In this document: positions 45,508 through 54,031 of the stretch, in pieces | Position numbering within the stretch: the first letter of the stretch is position 1 | Layout of the letters: each line of letters begins with the position of its first letter | NCBI GenBank assembly: GCA_964433635.1 | Contig: CAYSSG010000001.1 | Location: 62,001 to 126,000 of the forward strand | Length of the DNA stretch: 64,000 nucleotides | Direction: 5' to 3' | From: CAYSSG01 sp964433635 | Lineage (GTDB): Bacteria; Atribacterota; Phoenicimicrobiia; Phoenicimicrobiales; Stramentimicrobiaceae | Position numbers and translations under genes: made by a program | The notes under the pieces: generated by a model | Seen by the model: only the letters and a program-made list of their open reading frames with translations | The model's database searches: none | Told to the model about the DNA's origin: nothing

Positions 45508-46260
45508 ATGGATGCTCTGATTTTAGCTGGAGCTACAGATTCAGGTACATTGGGAGAACATCACAAGGTAAATAATAAAGCTATGCTTCTGATTAACGAT
45601 GTCCCCATGATTGAATACATCATAGATGCCTTGAACCAGGCACAGCATATCCATCATATTGCAGTGGTAGGCCCCCGTGATGAACTGTCACCTTATATTG
45701 AAAAAAAGGTTAGCAAAATACTTGATTCAACCGACTCCATTATTGAAAATATCAGGGTGGGTATCGATTATTTCAATAATGAAAGGCAGATCATGACATT
45801 AACTTCAGATATCCCCTTAATTACCGGAGATATCATTGACCGCTTTATTGTACAATGCCAGGAATATGAAGCCTTTTTCTACTATCCATATATCCTTAAA
45901 GAAAACATTCTGAAGAAATATCCTGACACAATTCGTTCTTATATGGTGCTTAAAGAAGGAACTTTTTGCGGTGGAAATGTAGCCATATTTTCTCCCATGT
46001 TGTTTGAAAAGAACAAGGCTTTACTTCATGAGCTGTACCAAAACCGAAAAGATGTCAGGAAGTATGCCGCCTTACTGGGAATAAAATTTATAATCAAATA
46101 TTTATTCAAGTCTCTGACCATCAGGGAAATTGAAGATAGAGCCTGTGAGATTGTCGGGTATCCCGTTAAAGGAATTATGGTAGCGGATCCTGAAATGATG
46201 ATTGACCTGGATAAAATGAGTGATTATGAGATGATCCTGCAGATATTAAATGCATCTTAG
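45508..46260 (+). CDS. Nucleotidyltransferase family protein (MobA/GT-A-like)
   Basis: About 250 residues. N-terminal DALILAGATDSG resembles the NTP-binding LAGG loop, with a following conserved lysine (NNKAMLLINDVPMIEYII), then LTSDIPLITGDIID with the metal-binding Asp. This is the NTP_transf_3/MobA-like fold; the acceptor is unknown. The C-terminal part (about 170-250, KYLFKSLTIREIEDRA) is helical and resembles that of related uncharacterised proteins. ATG 45508 follows GGAG at 45498-45501 with a 6-base spacer; the upstream TTG 45496 is rejected. pyrG precedes it by about 90 bp. Confidence 0.75.
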   Translation: MDALILAGATDSGTLGEHHKVNNKAMLLINDVPMIEYIIDALNQAQHIHHIAVVGPRDELSPYIEKKVSKILDSTDSIIENIRVGIDYFNNERQIMTLTSDIPLITGDIIDRFIVQCQEYEAFFYYPYILKENILKKYPDTIRSYMVLKEGTFCGGNVAIFSPMLFEKNKALLHELYQNRKDVRKYAALLGIKFIIKYLFKSLTIREIEDRACEIVGYPVKGIMVADPEMMIDLDKMSDYEMILQILNAS

Positions 46261-46302
46261 AACGATAAACCAAAGGATTCAGTCAAAAAATTTTCTATAT
46301 TA

Positions 46303-46331
46303 TTGTTTTTTAAAAGAAAGAGTGATATAAT
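46303..46331 (+). promoter_or_regulatory. Candidate promoter of rho
   Basis: TTGTTT (46303-46308), 17 bp spacer, TATAAT (46326-46331) preceded by TGA, an extended -10. It would give a leader of about 185 bases before rho. Confidence 0.55.
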
Positions 46332-46523
46332 TGTTTTGAAAAAATGACTCCAGGGTTATTCTTCACGAATTATGCCCCACTAAATCTCTTTACCGGATTC
46401 TGTTTATTATTTGAGGTTATAAATAAATCTGAATAAATGATAATCACTGTAGAAGGACACTGCAAATTAGTCTGTATATGGTCTTATTTATAAATTAATT
46501 AAATAACTTTAGGGGGTTTTATT

Positions 46524-47783
46524 TTGGAATTAAACGAGTTAAAGGAAATGAAAATTAATGAATTATGCAAAATTGCCAATGAGTATGACATCAATAACTG
46601 CGCTCGTATGAAAAAGACCGATCTCATCTTTACTATTTTAAAGGCACAGACTGAAAAAAAAGGATATATGTTTTCCGAGGGAATACTGGACATCATGAAA
46701 GAGGGATTTGGTTTTCTCCGGACCGGAGGATATCTGCCCAGCACCAATGATATCTACATTTCTCCCTCCCAGATTAAAAGGTTTAATTTAAGCAACGGGG
46801 ATATTGTTTCCGGTCAGGTTCGTTATCCCAAGGAAGGTGAAAGGTACTTTGCTCTGCTGAAGGTAGAGGCAGTCAACCATGAAGATCCGGACTTATCAAA
46901 GGAGCGGATTGACTTTGAGAATCTGACGCCCCTCTTCCCATTGGAGAGATTTAAGCTGGAAACCAAACCGGGTGAATTATCTACCAGGGTCATCGATCTA
47001 TTTGCCCCAATTGGAAAAGGACAGCGGGGACTTATTGTTTCACCGCCCAAAGCAGGAAAAACAATGCTGTTAGAAAAAATCGCCAATGGCATTATCGCCA
47101 ACCATCCGGAAACCATTCTGATGATTTTACTGATTGATGAGAGACCTGAAGAGGTTACCAATATGAGACGCTCCGTTCTTCAGGCTGAGGTAATCAGTTC
47201 CACCTTTGACCAGCCGATTTCGAATCATATCAAGGTGGCTGAGATTGTACTGGAGAGAGCGAAGAGACTGGTTGAACTGAAACATGATGTAGTCATTCTG
47301 CTTGATAGTATTACCAGATTAGCCCGGGCTTACAATTTGAATATTCCCACCAGCGGAAAGACCTTGTCTGGGGGTTTAGATTCGACTGCACTGTATTTTC
47401 CCAAGAGATTCTTTGGAGCAGCCAGGAATATTGAAGAGGGTGGCAGTCTGACGATCCTGGCAACTTCTCTTGTCGAGACCGGAAGTCGTATGGATGATGT
47501 CATCTTTGAAGAATTCAAGGGGACGGGAAATATGGAATTACGTCTGGACCGGGAAATATCTGATAACCGAATCTTTCCTGCCATTGATATCAAGCGTTCA
47601 GGAACCAGAAAGGAAGAATTATTATTAGATGCTGAAGAATTAAGTAAAGTCTGGCTGATGAGGAGGGCTTTATCAAATCAAAGCACCATTGATGCGATCA
47701 GTCTATTGCTGAACCGATTGAAAAAAACAAAAAGTAATTTTGATTTTTTGAACGCGATTAAGGACGAGAATAACACCCGTTAG
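46524..47783 (+). CDS. rho: Transcription termination factor Rho
   Basis: Hexameric RNA helicase that ends transcription. 419 residues, normal, without the large insertions seen in some phyla. Rho_N helical domain (LNELKEMKINELCKIANEY), cold-shock-type RNA-binding domain (EGILDIMKEGFGFLR, DIYISPSQIKRFNL), P-loop SPPKAGKT (about 172-179), Walker B VVILLDSITRLARAYN and the R-loop SGGLDSTALYFPKRFFGAARN. TTG start with AGGGGG upstream. The long leader preceding it could serve autoregulation. First of the rho-rpmE-tdk order known from Bacillus. Confidence 0.98.
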   Translation: MELNELKEMKINELCKIANEYDINNCARMKKTDLIFTILKAQTEKKGYMFSEGILDIMKEGFGFLRTGGYLPSTNDIYISPSQIKRFNLSNGDIVSGQVRYPKEGERYFALLKVEAVNHEDPDLSKERIDFENLTPLFPLERFKLETKPGELSTRVIDLFAPIGKGQRGLIVSPPKAGKTMLLEKIANGIIANHPETILMILLIDERPEEVTNMRRSVLQAEVISSTFDQPISNHIKVAEIVLERAKRLVELKHDVVILLDSITRLARAYNLNIPTSGKTLSGGLDSTALYFPKRFFGAARNIEEGGSLTILATSLVETGSRMDDVIFEEFKGTGNMELRLDREISDNRIFPAIDIKRSGTRKEELLLDAEELSKVWLMRRALSNQSTIDAISLLLNRLKKTKSNFDFLNAIKDENNTR

Positions 47784-47846
47784 CTTTTTGTTCGATCCTC
47801 TGTTAAACATGAAAATGATTTTTTTATGGAAATAGATAAATAGTTT

Positions 47847-47876
47847 TTGACGTTATGGCGTACCTTGTGATATAAT
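47847..47876 (+). promoter_or_regulatory. Promoter of rpmE
   Basis: TTGACG (47847-47852), 18 bp spacer, TATAAT (47871-47876), about 45 bp before the rpmE ATG. Confidence 0.65.
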
Positions 47877-47921
47877 TTTTTCGAAATTTTAGGGTACTAA
47901 TAAGAATGAAGGTAGGAAAAT

Positions 47922-48167
47922 ATGAAAAAAGGAATTCATCCCAAATATGGAAAGGCCAGAGTGATCTGTGCATGTGGAAACACTTTTGAAACACAATCCA
48001 CAAAAGAGGAAATAAGGGTAGAGGTTTGTTCTGCCTGTCATCCATTCTTTACCGGTAAGCAAAAGATATTTGATTCTGCCGGGAGAGTGGAAAAATTTAA
48101 CCGCAGATATAATTTAGAACAGGAATCAGATGAAGCAGGTGAAGACCAGACTCAAGAAGAGAAATAA
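47922..48167 (+). CDS. rpmE: 50S ribosomal protein L31, zinc-binding type
   Basis: 81 residues. KKGIHPKY opens the protein as in all L31 proteins. The cysteines of VICACGNTF and VEVCSACHPFFTGK form the zinc site, so this is the C+ type rather than the zinc-free YtiA type. HPFFTGKQKIFDSAGRVEKFNRRY is the family core, followed by an acidic tail. It lies between rho and tdk and is followed by an intrinsic terminator. Confidence 0.97.
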   Translation: MKKGIHPKYGKARVICACGNTFETQSTKEEIRVEVCSACHPFFTGKQKIFDSAGRVEKFNRRYNLEQESDEAGEDQTQEEK

Positions 48168-48217
48168 GTTAACGGTATCATTACCATGAGAAGATATTTA
48201 ATACTATAAGGAATGGT

Positions 48218-48246
48218 AAAAAACAGGGCATAGGCTCTGTTTTTTA
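48218..48246 (+). terminator. Intrinsic terminator after rpmE
   Basis: AAAAAACAGGGC (48218-48229), loop ATAG, GCTCTGTTTTTT (48234 onward): a 12-bp stem with one G-U pair and a T-run. Confidence 0.85.
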
Positions 48247-48294
48247 TTAGTCAAGATTCCCCAGCGTTATTTTAGCAAAAAAGGGAGGAACCTG

Positions 48295-48915
48295 ATGCAC
48301 GAAACCTGTGCTGGTGGCAGTATTGAAGTGATTTGTGGAAGCATGTTCAGCGGAAAGAGTGAAGAGCTGATAAGAAGAATCCGCCGGGTGCAGATAGCCA
48401 GGAAAAAAGCAGAGATTTTTAAGCCATTAATTGATAATCGCTATCAGGTACGCTATATCAATTCTCATAATGGCAGCAGGATAGAAGCCGTCTGTATAGA
48501 AAAATCGGAAGAAATACTGGCAAAGATTAAACAGGACACTGAAGTTATTGCGATTGATGAAGCGCAATTTTTCGACATGAAAATCGTCGAGGTTTGTCAG
48601 GTGTTGGCTGACCAGGGCAAAAGAGTCATTGTAGCGGGACTGGACCAGAACTTCCGGGGTGAGCCGTTTGGCCCAATGCCCGATTTACTGGCCATTGCTG
48701 AATATGTGGATAAGCTGCATGCCATCTGCATGGTATGTGGAAGACCTGCAACACGGACCCAGCGACTGGTAAATGGCAAACCGGCTGATTATCATGATCC
48801 CACCATTCTCATCGGTGCCAAGGAAAGTTATGAAGCCAGATGTCGTCAACATCACCAGGTAACAAACAGGCAGATAAACAGCAATAAGAAGTGCAAGAAA
48901 CAGGAATTGGGATAG
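48295..48915 (+). CDS. tdk: Thymidine kinase
   Basis: Salvage kinase making dTMP from thymidine. 206 residues, type II TK1 family. P-loop GSMFSGKS (about 16-23), IDEAQFF Walker B with the catalytic Glu region, GLDQNFRGEPFGP, zinc cysteines CMVCG and a late CRQHH, and a lasso loop with RLVNGKPADYHDPT. ATG with GGGAGG upstream. thyX begins 4 bases after its stop, so the two thymidylate sources are co-expressed. Confidence 0.97.
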   Translation: MHETCAGGSIEVICGSMFSGKSEELIRRIRRVQIARKKAEIFKPLIDNRYQVRYINSHNGSRIEAVCIEKSEEILAKIKQDTEVIAIDEAQFFDMKIVEVCQVLADQGKRVIVAGLDQNFRGEPFGPMPDLLAIAEYVDKLHAICMVCGRPATRTQRLVNGKPADYHDPTILIGAKESYEARCRQHHQVTNRQINSNKKCKKQELG

Positions 48916-48918
48916 GAT

Positions 48919-49632
48919 ATGAAAGTCCAACTGATTAACTTTACCGAGAATCCGGAAAAGACCGTTGCCCAGTCAGCCATGTTATGTTATTCATCCAGGA
49001 CAATTCCGGAGATTGAAGCATCTACTGATGGAGAGAAACAGAAAAAACTGATAGAGAAGATTATAAAGATGGGACACTATTCAGTTTTAGAGCATGTATG
49101 TTTTACTTTCGGCATCGAAAATATCTCCCGGGTTACTTCTCATCAGCTGGTCAGACATCGCATTGCTTCTTTTTCTCAAAGAAGCCAAAGATATGTTAAG
49201 GAGGGCAATGAACCTCAATATACCCTTCCTGAAACAATAAAAGACGACTCATATCTATCAGTGAAATTTCAGGAACATTCTACAGCGGCCTATCATCTCT
49301 ACCGGGAGATGTTAACAAAAGGTATACCAGCTGAGGATGCCCGTTACATTTTACCCCAGGCGATCCATACCAGTATCATCTTTACTGCAAATGCCAGAGA
49401 GCTGCTTCATTTTTTCAGATTGAGATGCTGCAATCGGGCTCAATGGGAAATCAGGGCATTAGCTATTGAGATGTTACGATTAGTCAAGAATATTGCACCT
49501 GTCATCTTTATGAGTGCCGGACCTCCCTGTGCAACAGGCCCCTGTCCAGAAGGAGGAATGTCCTGTGGACATCCCTGGAAAAAGTCGATTTTCATGGATG
49601 CGAAAGGAGAATCGGTTGCTGAAGATCGATGA
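48919..49632 (+). CDS. thyX: FAD-dependent thymidylate synthase ThyX
   Basis: Flavin-dependent methylation of dUMP to dTMP using methylene-THF and NADPH. 237 residues. The diagnostic RHR-x7-S motif is present (QLVRHRIASFSQRSQRY), with HYSVLEH and ILPQAIHTSI blocks. C-terminal GPCPEGGMSCG adds several cysteines. It is inserted between tdk and prfA, a place where Bacillus has no such gene. No thyA is seen in the window. Confidence 0.96.
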   Translation: MKVQLINFTENPEKTVAQSAMLCYSSRTIPEIEASTDGEKQKKLIEKIIKMGHYSVLEHVCFTFGIENISRVTSHQLVRHRIASFSQRSQRYVKEGNEPQYTLPETIKDDSYLSVKFQEHSTAAYHLYREMLTKGIPAEDARYILPQAIHTSIIFTANARELLHFFRLRCCNRAQWEIRALAIEMLRLVKNIAPVIFMSAGPPCATGPCPEGGMSCGHPWKKSIFMDAKGESVAEDR

Positions 49633-49697
49633 GTCATTCATTGCATTTTTTATTTTCATATCACCATAAGAGGATAATAGGAAAGCATTGAGGAAGT

Positions 49698-50741
49698 ATG
49701 TTTAAAGAATTGGAAGAGATGGAAAAGGAATATCAGGATTTAAACCAACGCTTGTCTGATCCGAAAATCATTGCCGACCAGGAACAATTCCAGAAATTAG
49801 CGAAAAGGCACAGTGAGATAGCCAGAACTGTGCAGCTTTATGATGAATACAAGAGAATTGAAAAGAATATCGTTGAAAATGAACAATTCAAAAAGGAAGA
49901 GAGCGATCCCGAGCTAAAAGATTTAGTCGACGAAGAGATTGCTTCACTTGGACAGCAGAGAGAAAAAATGAAAGAAGAATTAACGACCTTATTATTTCCA
50001 GAAGATCCCAGGAATAAGAAGAATATTATTGTGGAGATCAGAGCAGGAGCAGGAGGAGATGAAGCAGCTCTCTTTGTAAGTGACCTTTATCGCATGTACT
50101 CACGTTTTGCAGAAAGAAATCATTGGAAGGTAGAGATCATGAGTTCCAACCCGACTGAAATCGGAGGATTTAAGGAGATCATTTTTGATATTTCCGGTAA
50201 GAATGTTTATGGCTCATTAAAGCTGGAAAGCGGTGTTCACCGTGTTCAGAGGATTCCCGTAACAGAATCAGGAGGAAGAATTCATACTTCTACTGTTACG
50301 GTTGCCATTCTGCCGGAGGTTGAGGAGATTGAAATGGAGCTCAATCCCAATGATCTGAAAATTGACCGTTTCCGCTCAACCGGTCCTGGTGGTCAAAGTG
50401 TGAATACGACTGATTCTGCAGTAAGAGTTACCCATATTCCTACCGGTATTGTGGTTTCCTGTCAGGATGAAAAATCACAGCATAAAAATAAAGCCAAGGC
50501 ATTAAAAATATTGAGGGCTCGCTTATTGGATAGACTGCAGGGTGAACAGAACAGAGAGATCGATCAACAGAGAAAAAAGCAGGTGGGAACCGGTGATCGC
50601 AGTGAGCGGATCAGGACGTATAACTTTCCCCAGAATCGGATTTCCGACCATCGTATTAATGTGAATTTCCATAACCTGGAAGAGATTCTTGACGGCAATT
50701 TATTTGACCTGATCAGGTCATTAAAAGAAAAGCAAGCATAA
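49698..50741 (+). CDS. prfA: Peptide chain release factor 1
   Basis: Recognises UAA and UAG and triggers peptide release. 347 residues. N-terminal helical domain, VEIRAGAGGDEAALF, codon-recognition tripeptide region RIPVTESGGRIHTS (PVT, consistent with RF1's PxT), and catalytic GGQ in STGPGGQSVNTTDSAV, whose glutamine is methylated by PrmC. The stop is immediately followed by the prmC ATG. Confidence 0.97.
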   Translation: MFKELEEMEKEYQDLNQRLSDPKIIADQEQFQKLAKRHSEIARTVQLYDEYKRIEKNIVENEQFKKEESDPELKDLVDEEIASLGQQREKMKEELTTLLFPEDPRNKKNIIVEIRAGAGGDEAALFVSDLYRMYSRFAERNHWKVEIMSSNPTEIGGFKEIIFDISGKNVYGSLKLESGVHRVQRIPVTESGGRIHTSTVTVAILPEVEEIEMELNPNDLKIDRFRSTGPGGQSVNTTDSAVRVTHIPTGIVVSCQDEKSQHKNKAKALKILRARLLDRLQGEQNREIDQQRKKQVGTGDRSERIRTYNFPQNRISDHRINVNFHNLEEILDGNLFDLIRSLKEKQA

Positions 50742-51677
50742 ATGTCTGCTGGCAAGCTCCAAAATAGGATGAATACGGAGAAGAAGAATATCGGAGATCT
50801 TTTGGCTGAGGGTGAAAATCTGCTGCAAAAAAGCGGTAGCTTGATTCCCGGAGAGGAAGCAGTCATCCTCTTGAGTTATCTGCTGAGAATGAATAGGAGT
50901 CATCTATTTCTGAACAGGACCATGAATGTATCTTCCCTGAAGGTACAGCTTTATCATCAGTGGATACACAAGAGATGCAGTGGTAAACCTGTTCAGTACA
51001 TTACCGGCTTTCAGAATTTTATGGGCTTGGAATTCAAAGTATCACAGGGGGTGTTCATTCCCCGTCCGGAGACAGAAATACTGGTGGAAAAGATTCTCCA
51101 TATCATAAAAGCCATTCCTGAAAAGGATAAGATTTTCTTACTGGATATAGGTGTGGGCTCAGGTGTCATACCTGTTGCAATCCTGCACTATCTTAAAAAC
51201 ATTCCCCTGGATATTCATTTTCATGTTATAGATATTTCCCGGAAAGCCATTCAACTGGCCAGAGAAAATGCCCGAAGATTCCACTGTGAAGACAGAATTG
51301 ATTTCCATCAGGGCGATATGTTTATTCCTTTGCAGAATACAGGTAATCCCATGCATTTCAATGGGATTATATCAAATCCCCCCTATATTGATGCGGATGA
51401 ATGGGATGAACTAAAGGACGAAGTACGACTTTATGAACCCCGAGAAGCACTTTACGGAGGAATAGATGGACTGGACTTTTATCGGAAAATCATTCAGCAA
51501 TCTCCCGCCTATTTAAAGAGAAATGGTTTTTTAGCCCTGGAAATAGGTCACAAACAAAAAGATGCTCTCTGTCAGATGTTTACCAAAAATGGCAGTTATC
51601 AAGACGATGTGACCGCATTTTGTGATTATTATCAGAATGACAGGGGAATCATAGCGTTTTTCAGGGGTGAAGTGTAG
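50742..51677 (+). CDS. prmC: Release factor glutamine N5-methyltransferase PrmC
   Basis: Methylates the GGQ glutamine of release factors using SAM. 311 residues. N-terminal helical substrate-binding domain with GKPVQYITGFQNFMGLEF and FIPRPETEILVE, SAM loop LLDIGVGSGVIPVA and the catalytic NPPY (ISNPPYI). It starts directly at the prfA stop, so the enzyme and its substrate are translationally linked. An ATG-proximal site lies inside the end of prfA. Confidence 0.95.
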   Translation: MSAGKLQNRMNTEKKNIGDLLAEGENLLQKSGSLIPGEEAVILLSYLLRMNRSHLFLNRTMNVSSLKVQLYHQWIHKRCSGKPVQYITGFQNFMGLEFKVSQGVFIPRPETEILVEKILHIIKAIPEKDKIFLLDIGVGSGVIPVAILHYLKNIPLDIHFHVIDISRKAIQLARENARRFHCEDRIDFHQGDMFIPLQNTGNPMHFNGIISNPPYIDADEWDELKDEVRLYEPREALYGGIDGLDFYRKIIQQSPAYLKRNGFLALEIGHKQKDALCQMFTKNGSYQDDVTAFCDYYQNDRGIIAFFRGEV

Positions 51678-51696
51678 GAAAAGTAAGAGGAGAATA

Positions 51697-52173
51697 TTGG
51701 ACAAAAATATTATTTTATTTGTATGTACGGGAAACACCTGTCGCAGCGTCATTGCTCATGCCCTCTTTCAGAGATGGAAGGATGAACTGTCCCCGGGACT
51801 GGATTATAAGGCGGATTCAGCAGGAATAGCTGCTTTTGAAGGCGCACCATCTACAGATGAAGCCATTCTCTGCATGGCTAAATACGGACTTGATATTACA
51901 AATCACCGGTCCAAGATGGTCAATCAAAAACTGGTACAAAATTCTTCCTATATTTTTACCATGACCCATCAGCAGGAAGACTTTCTAAAGCAGCATTTTC
52001 CATCGGACAGAGATAAAATTTTTTTACTGAAGTCTTTCTGCAATCCAAAAATAAGCATTTATCATCGGGATATTATGGATCCCGTCGGTAAAGGCTTGTC
52101 TGATTATGAAAAAACCTGTCGCCAGCTGGAAGGGGAGATTAAAAGATTAATTTATCGTTTAAGAGAGGAGTAG
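51697..52173 (+). CDS. Low-molecular-weight phosphatase, YwlE/arginine-phosphatase type
   Basis: 158 residues. P-loop VCTGNTCRS contains catalytic Cys and Arg. The Thr after GN (GNT rather than GNI) is the residue reported to confer protein-arginine phosphatase specificity on Bacillus YwlE. The C-terminal DPVGKGLSDYEKTCRQ carries the general-acid Asp in a DP motif. TTG 51697 follows AAGAGGAG; the in-frame GTG 51667 lies inside prmC. Its location between prmC and rpiB equals that of ywlE in Bacillus. No mcsB kinase is visible in the window. Confidence 0.85.
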   Translation: MDKNIILFVCTGNTCRSVIAHALFQRWKDELSPGLDYKADSAGIAAFEGAPSTDEAILCMAKYGLDITNHRSKMVNQKLVQNSSYIFTMTHQQEDFLKQHFPSDRDKIFLLKSFCNPKISIYHRDIMDPVGKGLSDYEKTCRQLEGEIKRLIYRLREE

Positions 52174-52177
52174 AAAA

Positions 52178-52627
52178 ATGAAAAAAATTGCCATCGGGAG
52201 CGATCACGGAGGATTTCATCTGAAGACAGAGATTATAGCTTATCTTAAAGAAATGGGATATGTTTATCATGATTTTGGATGTTACAACGCTGAACCTTCA
52301 GACTATCCGGATTTAGCGCTCAAAGTCGGGCAGTCTGTTGTCAGTGAAGAATATCCATACGGAATTCTGATATGCGGTACAGGTATCGGCATGTCTATTG
52401 CTGCCAATAAAATAAAAGGAATCAGGGCTGCTTTATGTCATGACACCTTCTCAGCCAGGATGACGAGAGAACATAATAATTCCAATATTCTAACCATGGG
52501 AGGAAGAGTAATCGGAGCAGGTCTGGCTAAAGAAATTGTTAAAATATGGTTGACTGCGGAATTCAGCGGGGTAAAACGCCATATTATTCGTTTACAGAAA
52601 GTGAATGAGATTACAGAACATCAATAA
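52178..52627 (+). CDS. rpiB: Ribose-5-phosphate isomerase B
   Basis: Interconverts ribose 5-phosphate and ribulose 5-phosphate. 149 residues, typical. IAIGSDHGGFHLK opens the chain, DYPDLA follows, and GILICGTGIGMSIAANKIKGIRAALCHD contains the catalytic Cys and anion loop; EHNNSNILTMGGRVIG closes the active site. 4 bases after the phosphatase gene, with a GAGGAG site inside the end of it. Confidence 0.95.
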   Translation: MKKIAIGSDHGGFHLKTEIIAYLKEMGYVYHDFGCYNAEPSDYPDLALKVGQSVVSEEYPYGILICGTGIGMSIAANKIKGIRAALCHDTFSARMTREHNNSNILTMGGRVIGAGLAKEIVKIWLTAEFSGVKRHIIRLQKVNEITEHQ

Positions 52628-52695
52628 AGACCGATCATGATATTGACTGTGTGTCATCATATATGATGAAATCAAGATACTAAGGAGGATTTATT

Positions 52696-53325
52696 TTGAA
52701 AGATATTACAATTCTGGATCATCCCCTGATTCAGCACAAACTGACCATGATCAGGAATAAAAAAACAAATGTGAAGGATTTTCGTGATCTTGTGGATGAA
52801 TTGTCAAATCTGATGGCTTATGAAGTAACCCGTGATATTGAGCTTAAAGAGGTCAGCATAGAGACGCCCATAGCAAAAACAAAAGGGAAAATCATACACG
52901 GGAAAAAAATGGCTATTGTGGCAATATTAAGGGCCGGATTGGGGATGGTTGACGGTGTATTGAAGTTAATTCCTTCAGCTAAGGTGGGACATATCGGAAT
53001 ATACCGTGACCCGGAAACATTAAAACCGATCAGCTATTATGCGAAATTACCAAAAGATATTGATAAAAGGGATGTGATCATATTAGATCCGATGCTGGCG
53101 ACAGGCGGAACAGCTGTAGCGACGATTGAATATGTCAAGAAGTTCACTAAGTCAAATATCAAATTCATGTGTCTTGTAGCTGCTCCGGAGGGTATCAGGA
53201 TGGTCCAGAAACATTTTCCCGATGTCATGATTTATACAGCGACTGTAGATGAAGGCTTGAACGCGCATGCCTACATTGTTCCAGGATTGGGTGATGCCGG
53301 TGACCGTCTGTTCGGAACGAAATAA
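52696..53325 (+). CDS. upp: Uracil phosphoribosyltransferase
   Basis: Salvages uracil with PRPP to UMP. 209 residues. ILDHPLIQHKLTMIRNKKT, the RAGLGMVDG flap, the PRPP-binding ILDPMLATGGTA and the uracil-binding C-terminus AYIVPGLGDAGDRLFG are all conserved. TTG start with AAGGAGG upstream. Followed by an AT-rich 260 bp region of repeats before the dCMP deaminase. Confidence 0.97.
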   Translation: MKDITILDHPLIQHKLTMIRNKKTNVKDFRDLVDELSNLMAYEVTRDIELKEVSIETPIAKTKGKIIHGKKMAIVAILRAGLGMVDGVLKLIPSAKVGHIGIYRDPETLKPISYYAKLPKDIDKRDVIILDPMLATGGTAVATIEYVKKFTKSNIKFMCLVAAPEGIRMVQKHFPDVMIYTATVDEGLNAHAYIVPGLGDAGDRLFGTK

Positions 53326-53336
53326 AATAGTATACC

Positions 53337-53376
53337 GTATATGGTATATGGTATATCGTTCAATGCTGTAAGTATA
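53337..53376 (+). repeat. Dispersed intergenic repeat B, copy 2
   Basis: Starts GTATATGGTAT and contains AATGCT; about 80% identical over 40 bp to 35873-35912. It lies just after the upp stop codon. Confidence 0.55.
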
Positions 53377-53511
53377 AAAGAAAGCCTAAAATCTAAATGA
53401 CCGGAATGAATGAAAAAGAATTTTTCTTGTTTTATAAATTATAACAGAGCCCATGTCCGTATAGGTAAAGAATTAAAAGTGGTGATTAACTGTAATATTA
53501 TTGACTGATTT

Positions 53512-53571
53512 TAACGTTATATAATATTACGGTATAATACGTTATACATTATACGGTATACGTTATACGTT
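53512..53571. repeat. Short AT-rich TATAC/GTATA repeat cluster
   Basis: A 60-bp run of overlapping GTTATAC, GGTATA and ATTATAC units with several small dyads, directly upstream of the ribosome binding site of the dCMP deaminase gene. Confidence 0.5.
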
Positions 53572-53587
53572 TTTGGAGGTTTTCAAT

Positions 53588-54031
53588 ATGTCCAGACCTT
53601 CCTGGGATCGATATTTTATGGATATTGCTGACCTGGTGGCAAGCCGTTCAACCTGTTTAAGGAGAAAAGTGGGAGCAGTTATCGTAAAAGAACGGCGAAT
53701 CTTAACTACCGGATATAATGGAGCTCCCAGCGGATTGCCTCATTGTGAAATCGTGGGTTGTTTACGTGAAAAATTCTCAATTCCATCCGGTCAGCAGCAG
53801 GAATTATGCAGGGGATTGCACGCTGAACAGAATGCAATCATCCAGGCTGCTTTACATGGTATCAGTATTCAGAGCAGTTATCTTTACTGTACGGATCAAC
53901 CCTGTATTACCTGCTCAAAGATGATCATTAATGCGGGAATTATCAGAGTATTTTATCGCAAGGATTATCCTGATGAAATTGCCAGAAATCTATTACAGGA
54001 AGCAGGTATCGAAGAGGTGCAGTATGACTGA
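53588..54031 (+). CDS. dCMP deaminase / ComEB-like cytidine-deoxycytidylate deaminase
   Basis: About 147 residues. RPSWDRYFMDIADLVASRSTC opens as in ComEB/dCMP deaminase. The zinc site is H-A-E (GLHAEQNAI) and C-x2-C (TDQPCITC). LRRKVGAVIVKERRILTTGYNG is the substrate region. It converts dCMP to dUMP, the substrate of ThyX encoded 4 kb upstream. ATG 53588 follows GGAGGT; TTG 53573 lies before that site and is rejected. Its stop overlaps wecB by 8 bases. Confidence 0.94.
   Translation: MSRPSWDRYFMDIADLVASRSTCLRRKVGAVIVKERRILTTGYNGAPSGLPHCEIVGCLREKFSIPSGQQQELCRGLHAEQNAIIQAALHGISIQSSYLYCTDQPCITCSKMIINAGIIRVFYRKDYPDEIARNLLQEAGIEEVQYD

Noticed and set aside
53931..54023. N-terminal extension of the wecB frame into the dCMP deaminase gene
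   Set aside because: The extra 31 residues lie inside the deaminase frame, and the family start MTEC...IKIAFIFGTRPE fits ATG 54024 with a GAGG site.
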